Part shown: one piece after another, positions 56,510 to 64,000 of the stretch
Position numbering within the stretch: position 1 is the first letter of the stretch
Layout: each line of letters begins with the position of its first letter
Source of the DNA: Tenrec ecaudatus
Lineage: Eukaryota; Chordata; Mammalia; Afrosoricida; Tenrecidae
Reading direction: 5' to 3'
Length of the DNA stretch: 64,000 nt
Assembly (NCBI RefSeq): GCF_050624435.1
Contig: NC_134537.1
Location: 17,976,584-18,040,583, forward strand
Translations under genes and position numbers: made by a program
Notes under the pieces: model-generated
Seen by the model: only the letters and a program-made list of their open reading frames with translations
Database searches by the model: none
What the model was told of the DNA's origin: nothing

Positions 56510-56830
56510 TCATTCCTTTTGAACATTTTGCAAATCGATCCTCCCAGAATATCCTTTGTCTTTCAACTTTGTGATTAAAAAAAATTTTTTTTTGTTCATG
56601 ATTTTGATTTTCATGGAATTAAGAAAATAATCTTTTCCTCTATCGATTTTGTGGGGTATCTCTTCAATAAGATGACAATCATATTCTTTAACATGTTTTA
56701 AAATATTATTATAAGTTTTCAGTTTTACATTGAATTCTTTAACTCACCTGAATTGGGTTTGCTGTATGTGATGAAGCCATTTCCTCAATTCCATATATAC
56801 GTATGACTGACTAAACAATTCTCCAACCCA
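56510..56830 (-). mobile_element. Older L1 ORF2-region fragment, reverse
   Basis: 'gaacattttgcaaatcgatcc', 'tttaacatgttttaaaatatt' and 'cctgaattgggtttgctg' resemble reversed L1 ORF2-region sequence. AT-rich and heavily diverged. Confidence 0.5.
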
Positions 56831-57535
56831 GAACAGGAGGGGCATACCACAACAGCCCTCCAGACCCTCCTTCCTCTTCTTCTTTTCACTCTTCTTAAAT
56901 TATGCCTTTTCACTTCATAGGTCTTTCCCACCTAAGGCAACACAGAGCAGTGTATGATATCCTTCAATGGGCCTGTCTTATCATAGGAGCAATTGCAGTG
57001 TCTTCTCAATAGCCACACCGTTCCCTCTGCAAGGACCCTCAGATATCTAGTTCCCCTCTCCTCCTGGGCCCTGGGAAGTCTGTACTGTATTTCCCAGAGC
57101 CTCCGTAGTCAGTTGGGATCAGGTGCCAGTTCTGGGCAATCACTTTGGAGTGGAAGTGATGTGTTGTTTCCAGGGCACTGCACGCTGCGCTTGACCTTGC
57201 AGTTTCCTCTCAGCCTCTATGTTGGGATGCTGTACCGCACGGAAGCAGCCTGTGTTCTGAGGCACTGGGCAAGGGCAGCTTCTCTGCTGAGCTGCTCGGC
57301 TGATGGTGGACTTGGGGTAAGTGAGAAAGAAATGCCTCTCTGTTGCACCATGAACATATCTGGGGTTGTTGATTACCATGTCAGAGGTAAATGAGGGAGA
57401 ATGTGTCATTACATAGCCAACCTTGACTCTGCTCCATTGTATTTTTTAAAGTTAATAGTTTACAGATGTTCACACTATTATTAGAAACAAGTCATTTCCC
57501 AAATACCTTGCAAATGATTTGAGAAACTCCAATAT
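56831..57535. other. Noncoding, no recognised element
   Basis: No confident repeat or gene. The frame at 56993-57394 has no domain or initiation context to support it. Confidence 0.35.
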
Positions 57536-57539
57536 CGTT

Positions 57540-57855
57540 TATCCATTATTTAGCAAACATTTCTTGAGTATAATCCAAGAATTTGGCTAGATAAATACAA
57601 TGGAAATAGGAGAGACATACCTCTTCTACCAAGCTTGGCCGTACTACCACAGAGGAGCCAGTGGAAAGACCCCAGGGTGGGGTTCAGTCTGAATCCTAGG
57701 CTGGCCTCTTGCTGAGTAACACGGCAGGTAAGTAAACGAACTGCTCTGTACCGCCTTACTTCATGAATAAAATGGAGAGTAAATGAGTTAATGAATAGGA
57801 ATTATTATGCAGAACTTGGCAGATCATAAACACTCAACAAACACTACATACTAGC
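57540..57855. repeat. L2-like piece followed by MIR
   Basis: 57540-57625 ('tttagcaaacatttcttgag') resembles a reversed L2 3' end. 57640-57855 ('gagccagtggaaagacccc', 'cttcatgaataaaatgg', 'cataaacactcaacaaac') follows MIR order on the plus strand. Confidence 0.55.
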
Positions 57856-57893
57856 ATTTTTTTAAATCATAAGACTGGAATATACATCAGTGA

Positions 57894-57927
57894 TGTGTGT
57901 GTATATATATATGTGTGTGTGTGTGTA
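57894..57927. repeat. (TG)/(TA)n microsatellite
   Basis: A compound run, tgtgtgtg then tatatatata, then tgtgtgtgtg. Confidence 0.9.
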
Positions 57928-58118
57928 GACGCCCCAAAATATAGAGCCAACACGTCCAAATCACATCTGATGCTAGTTTACTAATTTATTGCATGCTTCA
58001 TCCTGGTCTACTCAACCATTTAAAAACTAGCAACAACAACAACAAAAAAGTCCTACAGCTGTTAAGGAACAGGTATTATTTTTAAAATTCCATATATATA
58101 TATTCTGATATGTATAAA

Positions 58119-58589
58119 ATCTGGTGTCAACTTGAGACTATTAAGAGTGAAGGGGTGGAGTGTAGCCTGTCAATCAGGTCACAGCTTGATGACCTCATTT
58201 GGAGGCATGACAGATACAAATAGCTCACTGGAAGCCAGAGACATACGCTCCCTATGACAAACCACATAGAGCTACTCTGATGAGGCCAGAGCTGCAGGGG
58301 CCACGTGGAGACCCCTGCCAGCGCTAAGATGCTACCACCACTGCATCCACAAGACTTTCCCCCCACTGGCCTGTGATCTTCCTGCATTCAGCGTCATTGC
58401 ATGTGTTGCGTGAGTCTGAAGAGGAGCTTATAGACTAGTATCGGACATATGGGCTAATGTCAAACTTATGGACTTGATCTAGACTGGGCTGGGATGTTAA
58501 TAATATGCAATTGCTCTTTTATAGAAAACTCCTTCTTAAACACATATATGTCTCCCTGGATTTCTTTCTCTAGTCTACCCGGACTAACA
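58119..58589 (-). repeat. LTR-like element, second copy, reverse
   Basis: Read on the minus strand it starts tgttagtccgggtag at 58589, then 'ataaaagagcaattgcat', 'cccagcccagtctagatc' and 'gatcacaggccagtggg', ending 'ctcaagttgacaccag'. It is a homologue of 39671-40144. Confidence 0.55.
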
Positions 58590-58599
58590 CAATACATAT

Positions 58600-58765
58600 A
58601 CCTTTGTTGTTCTTACTGAGAATACACACAACAGCACACACCAATTCAAATTTCCACATGTACAATATAGTGATATCGAGTATATACTTTGAGTTGTGCA
58701 ATCATTCTCACATTTTCAATATTCCAGGACATCTGCTTTAACAAAAGATGATATTCTATTTTTAA
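58600..58765 (-). mobile_element. Older L1 fragment, reverse
   Basis: 'tccacatgtacaatatagtg' and 'gagttgtgcaatcattctc' resemble the reversed L1M 3' UTR. Confidence 0.6.
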
Positions 58766-58839
58766 GAAATAAAAACATCATATTAACATCACAAATGCAT
58801 CTGGAACCAACCAAACAAAAAAAAAATCTTCACTGCCAC

Positions 58840-59030
58840 TTCGTCAATTCCTGCTGGTAGTGACTCTATAGGACAAAGTAGAACTACCCCAGTGGGTTTC
58901 AGAGATTTTAAAACTTTATGGGAGTGGAAAACCTCATCTGTCTCCCATGGGAACTGTGGGTAGGTTCTACTGGCTGACCTTGTGGCTAGCAGTTCAATGT
59001 GTAGCCCAGCATACCAGGGCTACTAACATA
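58840..59030 (-). repeat. AfroSINE copy, reverse
   Basis: 'gtagtgactctataggac', 'agaactaccccagtggg', 'aaaactttatgggagtgg' and 'ggctagcagttcaatgtg'. Near full length. Confidence 0.8.
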
Positions 59031-60024
59031 TGCATACATAGAATCGGGTAGATATGCACACATTCAAATGTTGTGTTTTATAGACCATGCTATATTTGTT
59101 TTGCATCCTGAACTTTAAAGTTGTTATCAGTTACTCAAGATCACAGAATTAGTGGAAGAGTCAAGATTAGGGGCATGGAATAAGCAAATTCTCTTTCCAC
59201 CACAACCCTGTTTCACGGAAGAGATAGCTGTCTTTGGCCTATGAAAGGAGCAGTCAATATGCAAAAGGCGGCAGTCTATTCAGCACGCATGCATTTTTAT
59301 TGCTTGATTGTATAACCTTATCTTCAATGAATGTTTCAATGTTCTCTTTGGAAAGACATATCACTTCTTTTGTGTACCAATGTACTTAAATTATTAATAA
59401 ACACAGTAGAAGGCAAGGCCTTTGGTGCACTTGTAGATCAAATATTGGGTCAATTATAGAATATTATGCATTTCCTTCTGTGAAAAAACCCCCACTGCTG
59501 TACATTTTCATGATTATAGCTCCTTCTACTGTGTCGGTGTCTCCTGCAGCACTTATCAAATCTCCAAGGCAAAGGCAACTAGCATTTATTGTGATACTAA
59601 AACTTAGATGCTGGAGTCTGTGAAGTGTGTCTTCACTTAAACCTAGATGTTCAGCAAATAAAAAAGTAATTCAAATATACACATTATGCCTATTTTTAGC
59701 CTGGTTTCATAAGGTTCACAAAAAGAAAGTCCACACCATTATATCAAGATAGAACCTACAATTTCCTTATCATCTTTGCTGCTAATTGGGCTGAGACTTG
59801 GTTCGACAGAGAATCGCTGGACTATAGCAAGTTGACCTGGATGCCAGAAAACAAAAACACAGAAAAATTTGTACGTTGTTTTATGTGTGTGCACTGATTA
59901 CGAGTCAGATGCCGTTTATTTTTGTCAAAAAAAGTAACATTATTAGCAAACTTTTAAAATGATTCCTATTATCTTACTACCTAGGGAAAATTGTCAATAT
60001 TTTTCTATGTATCCTTTAGGATTT
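59031..60024. other. Noncoding, no recognised element
   Basis: No gene or confident repeat over about 1 kb of AT-rich DNA. Confidence 0.35.
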
Positions 60025-60038
60025 TCTCTCTCTCTCTC

Positions 60039-60084
<46 letters not shown>
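60025..60084. repeat. (CT)n(AT)n microsatellite
   Basis: A (CT)n run at 60025-60041 joined to (AT)n at 60043-60084, about 21 AT units. Directly left of a SINE. Confidence 0.95.
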
Positions 60085-60087
<3 letters not shown>

Positions 60088-60097
60088 TAGGAAAAAA

Positions 60098-60315
60098 TGC
60101 AAACTCATTGTCACTGAGTCGATTCTGACTCATAGTGACCCTATAGTACAGGCTAGAACTGCCCTGTGGCCTTCTGAGACTGTAATTCTTTGTGGAATTA
60201 GGAACCCTCATCTTTCTCCTGTGGAGCAGCTGATGGTTTTTTTTTACAGCTGATGGTTTTTAACTACTGACCTTGCAGTTAGCAGCCCAATGCATAACCT
60301 ACTATGGCACCAGGG
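60098..60315 (-). repeat. AfroSINE with internal duplication, reverse
   Basis: Full-length reversed SINE: 'caaactcattgtcactgag', 'gactcatagtgaccctatag', 'gcagttagcagcccaatgc', 'ctatggcaccaggg'. 'cagctgatggttttt' occurs twice, at 60227 and 60248, a short duplication with a T run between. Confidence 0.85.
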
Positions 60316-60410
60316 ATTATATATATATATACATATATACATATACACACACACATTCACCAGGGATATATATATATACCCACACACATATACACAGACA
60401 CACATACCCT
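60308..60410. repeat. AT/AC array with duplicated SINE end
   Basis: 'caccagggattatatatata' (60309) and 'caccagggatatatatatat' (60359) are tandem copies about 50 bp apart, separated by AT/AC dinucleotides. The end of the SINE was probably copied along with the array. Confidence 0.75.
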
Positions 60411-60689
60411 AACACCCACCCCACATCAAAAGCATACATCTATATCAAAGACCACATATTTTCCTAACATAAGTATGAATTATAACTTATATGTCAAATA
60501 CCCGAGTATTGCTCAATGAAGTGGTTTGTATTTTCCCAATAGAGTTATAATCTTATTAGAATTGCCGAGTAATGTTCTTTGGAACAGGTACAAGGATTAA
60601 CCAAGGTAAAAGAGCACTTGGTCGACTCATTCTGCCTGTCCTCAAGTAACCCGAAAGGACGCATAAGGGAACCCAGAGCATATCGATGT

Positions 60690-60955
60690 TGTGGTTATTG
60701 CTGCTAGGTGTTCTGGGTCAACTCAGACTTACATTGGCTTTACGTGTAACAATGAAATCCTGCCCAAGCTTAATGTTTCAAGCTGGAGCCTGTTGCTGTG
60801 GCCAATGTGTTCATCCATCCAATGAGGATTACCTAGGTTTTCACTAACCTTCCACTTTTCAGTCACAGCCTTCTCTAGCCATTGTCTTTCCTGATGTGCC
60901 CCAAGCAAGCAAGCAGTCTCACCCTTTTCCCTTCCAAGGGGCATCTGGGTTGGAT
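60690..60955 (-). mobile_element. BovB 3' end, reverse
   Basis: 'gttattgctgctaggtgttc', 'tgtggccaatgtgttcatcc', 'tctagccattgtctttcctg' follow the reversed BovB tail, strongly diverged. Confidence 0.55.
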
Positions 60956-61159
60956 TTTTTTTTTTTTAAGACTGGTTTGCTTGTTCCACAGATAATGTAA
61001 CAAACAATATATTCATTATTTTGGCCTATTGCTACGGTTTGAATGCGCCAACCTTCCCATTTCCCTTTTAGCTTTCATATGCACAAGGAGGCTTGGATCA
61101 TTTTCCTGGAATGGAGTGCAAATTCTATTCTGATGGCTAATTTGCATAGTCGCTAGTAC

Positions 61160-61330
61160 CCTCGGGAAATGGAGGGCCCTGGTGGTTAGTGGGCTATGAG
61201 TGGGACTGCTGACTACACGCAGCTGTTTGAAACTTCCAGCTGCCCCTGGGAAGAAAGCTGAGGCAGAGATTTACAGCAATTCTACTCTGTTGCTATGAGT
61301 CAGGACGGACTCTGTGGCAGTGACCTTTTA
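61160..61330 (+). repeat. AfroSINE copy
   Basis: Head 'gagggccctggtggttag', then 'gggactgctgactac', 'agctgaggcagagatttac', and 'ttgctatgagtcaggacg'. It preserves the family head well. Confidence 0.85.
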
Positions 61331-61339
61331 GCTGTGGAT

Positions 61340-61550
61340 AACCAAAGCAAACCTGTTACTGCCCAGTTGAACCTGGCTCCTGGCGACCCCATGTGTGTCA
61401 CAAGAGAGCCGCGCTTCCGATGGCCTGTAAAAAGGCTATTTCAATGGAAGGAGACCACGAGCCTTTTCTTCTGAGCTGCCTCTGGAGAGACTAGAATTTC
61501 CTACATTTTTGGTAAGAAGTCAAGTGCTTCAGAAAGATGGATGAGTGTAC
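61340..61550 (-). repeat. Older AfroSINE, reverse
   Basis: 'ctggcgaccccatgtgtgtc', 'gaccacgagccttttcttc' and 'gctgcctctggagagac' are in reversed order. It sits tail to tail with the preceding SINE. Confidence 0.7.
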
Positions 61551-61599
61551 TGTCAAGGGATTCTGTAGCACTGCACCTTTTTGTTTCCAAGGCTGTCCG

Positions 61600-62215
61600 T
61601 CATAGCTGTTGTTCATGTTGCTCTGTGCCATTGAGTGAGTCTAGACTCCTAACGCCCCTATGTACAATAGAATGAAACACGGCTGGTCTCTGCCCCTCAC
61701 ACTTGTTCTTCTGTTCGTGCCTGTTGTTGCAGCCACTGCGGGTGCCCTCTCCCTTGTTAGAACGTTCCTCTTTTTCTCTGCCCTTCTCCAGGGACTAGTC
61801 TCTCCTGACAACACGCCCAAAGTAAGTGACACAAAACCTCGCCATCCTTGCCTCTAAGGAGTCCTCTGGCCGTATGTCCACGATAGAGGTGTTGGTTCGA
61901 TTGGCAATCCATGGCACTCTGGATTTTCCTTGCCAGCCCCATAATTCAAACAAATCAATTCTTTGACTTCCTCTATCTAAAAGTCTGCCGCCTGCAAAGA
62001 GGTGATTGAAAACACATGGCTTGGGTTAGGTGCACCTTAGTCATCAAAGTAACCTCCTTGCTTTTCACTACTTTGCAGCAGATTTACCAAGTGCAATGGT
62101 CAACAACAACAACAACAACAACAAAATTGCGATGGTCATTTGATCTCTTTTTTTTTTTTTTGTCATTTGATCTTTTGACTGCTGCTTCTGTGAGCATTGA
62201 TTATACATCTTTCAG
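61600..62215 (-). mobile_element. BovB 3' region, 600 bp, reverse
   Basis: Contiguous reversed BovB: 'tgttgcagccactgcgg' (61723), 'tctctgcccttctccaggg' (61776), 'tggcaatccatggcactctgg' (61901), 'ggcttgggttaggtgcacc' (62018), 'ttttgactgctgcttctgtg' (62173). It is one of the longest BovB pieces here. A (CAA)n run lies at 62101-62123, and a pure T tract at 62148-62161 is flanked by short duplications. Confidence 0.8.
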
Positions 62216-62329
62216 GGAGCAGAAAACGCCATGTTTCCTTCATGAAGCAGTTGCTGAAATTCAACAGCTGACCTTGGGGTTAGCAGCCCTACCTACTTCG
62301 CCACATGTAGCCCACAATTCCACCAGAGT

Positions 62330-62450
62330 GCCAGAAATATGGATAGTTGGATTCAAATCTCAGCTCTGATGACTGGTTAATGAATTTTGTGAAAACCATT
62401 TTCAGAGACTGACTCTGTAAACTGAGGGAAGGAGACTGAGATGGGGTGTG
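62330..62450 (+). repeat. MIR fragment
   Basis: 'gttggattcaaatctcagctc' then 'gactctgtaaactgaggg' fit the central MIR region. Confidence 0.6.
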
Positions 62451-64000
62451 GCATGACATGACGTGGCGGGCCAGCTGGCCATCAGAATGACCTAAGAACT
62501 TAAGTCACGTATTCCTGAATCCTAAATTAGAACTTTTGAATCGACATTTCTGGGGCAAGTTTTGGGAATCGGCAATTTCACAAGCTCTTGGAGCGCTTTG
62601 GACATCTTGCTGGCAGAACTCTGGAGACCAGGTTACCTCTCAACGCCCCTCTCCCTGGAGACCTCCGTTCACTTTGATCCCCTCCCGTCACTAGTGTCTC
62701 CACCCAGGCTTCCTGCAGCCCAGCCAGGAAAGCAGTGAGACAGGTGGCAAGGTAATAAAAGAGTAAAACACCTGGGTCATTTTCAGAAAGCAAACGAGAG
62801 CCATGACAAGAAAGAATACCACTTCAGTGGCCTCTCACCAGCGTATCTGTGGTACAATTTACTAAAAATTAAATTGTTTCTTACAAACCACTCCCCCCCC
62901 CACCCCGTTACGACTTATATTGGTGTTTAAACAGATCCTGTCTGACACATGGCAAGTACGCTGGCTAGATGACAATTGAAGAGTCCAAAGTCCTTTGAAA
63001 TTCAAAAAATCTAGGGTTTTATTTCAGATCATCTTAAGCACACGGTTGGCAGGTGCAACTCCCTATCTCTATGGGGAACATTTTAACATAAAGGTTTATT
63101 GAAGTTCAGCTCTTTCTGAGAAGGTGAAACACAATGTCCTGATTCAAAGGTACAGTCTATCAACCAATCGTAATTTAGAGCACAGGGTTTATCTGTGATC
63201 TGCTTTACAGCTGTTTCTGACGATCAGTTCAATGGCACTAATATACAAAGTTTAGAAAGCAGATGTAGTATTTTCATTCTTAACCAACTGCAGATAAAAA
63301 ACTTCCCCAGCTCCCCTCAGTTTCTTATTAATCTTTACATCTTCCACATAAAAAAAATCAAACCAAATCAACAACTTGGAGTGGAAACTAGGTTTTATTT
63401 TAAAAGTAAATAGCAATAGGATGTACCTTTCCTTTTATTTTCACAAGTTTTATTGGCATATAATTCACATATCATATCTCTTTTTGTTTTCTTTATGATA
63501 ATAATAAAATGAGGGTGATACCTACTAATGCTTAAAGAACCAAAGAGAAAACCAAGAATTGAGATATAAAAAGTAGCACTTTAAGCAAAAAAAAATTTTT
63601 TTTTACTTTTAAGTGAATAAAAAAAAGAACAATTACAGCATAATTAACCATGATGTTGTAATAAAGCTCTTAGAGCCTTTTTGTTTGTTTGTTTTTAAGC
63701 CTTTTGGTTCAGAGACCACACTCCTGCCATAGTATCTGCATTTGCAGTGGATACTTAATAGAAACGAATTCATATGTTCTATCAAATACCAATCCCGTAA
63801 AGGATGGTTGTAATTGTACAGTATTCTCTCCTATACGCTCTTATTTTTTTTATCACCTGATCCACTCCACTATTTGACCCAGAATTAGCAATATGATGAA
63901 ATCAAGCCATTCCAGAAGGGTTTTTTTTTTTTAAGGTACTGGTTTGTTTTTGTTTTGTTTTGTATTCATTGTACTTCCCTTAAAATACAACATCCCGGAG
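62451..64000. other. Noncoding with L1-like piece
   Basis: Mostly unassigned AT-rich DNA. 63440-63500 ('caagttttattggcatata') resembles reversed L1M. It contains several poly-A/T runs. No supported gene. Confidence 0.4.

Overview
This window is repeat-dense, gene-poor mammalian nuclear DNA. I found no intact protein-coding gene, no bacterial-type operon and no CRISPR array. The open reading frames are short and lack coherent domains; many of the longer ones lie in C/G-rich or microsatellite DNA, where stop codons are rare. The repeats point to an afrotherian, most probably a tenrec such as Echinops telfairi. They include many AfroSINE-type SINEs, RTE/BovB LINE copies with CAA-type tails, an L1 lineage whose long 3' untranslated region resembles other afrotherian L1s, and two non-autonomous SPIN-type hAT elements. 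Among afrotherians, SPIN is known from tenrecs. The species call is inferred from repeat families remembered by sequence, not from a database search.

Layout. 1-8,000 is mostly unannotated single-copy DNA with a SINE cluster (2.1-3.6 kb), a SPIN element (3.59 kb) and one L1 3' end. 8.04-9.66 kb is a strong CpG island with G-rich tandem arrays, a MEF2-like site beside a TATA-like box, and a possible minus-strand splice donor. It is the only clear promoter candidate, and its gene was not identified. 10.6-14.6 kb holds a BovB remnant, SINEs and single-copy DNA. 14.6-23.7 kb is a nest of young insertions: a 2.3-kb L1 inside an AfroSINE, a SPIN copy, an RPLP1 retropseudogene inside a U2 snRNA fragment, and an L1 with a probable 3' transduction inside BovB. 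24-28 kb is relatively repeat-poor and includes a possible enhancer with a perfect inverted pair of TEAD-like sites.

29.5-49.7 kb alternates L1 3' ends, BovB pieces and SINEs. It includes a BovB reverse-transcriptase remnant (39.0-40.5 kb) split by an LTR-like element. 49.7-64 kb carries older L1, MIR, L2 and BovB relics. It also holds a roughly 1.05-kb unclassified DNA-transposon-like element (52.85-53.90 kb) lodged in an L1.

The elements do not act together as a pathway. What they record is successive retrotransposition, with target-site duplications (TSDs) still visible at many insertions, so the order of events can be read. No new functional system is demonstrated. The best candidates for novelty are the unclassified element at 52.85-53.90 kb, the 3' transduction at 20.5 kb, and the TSD-bounded nested insertions.
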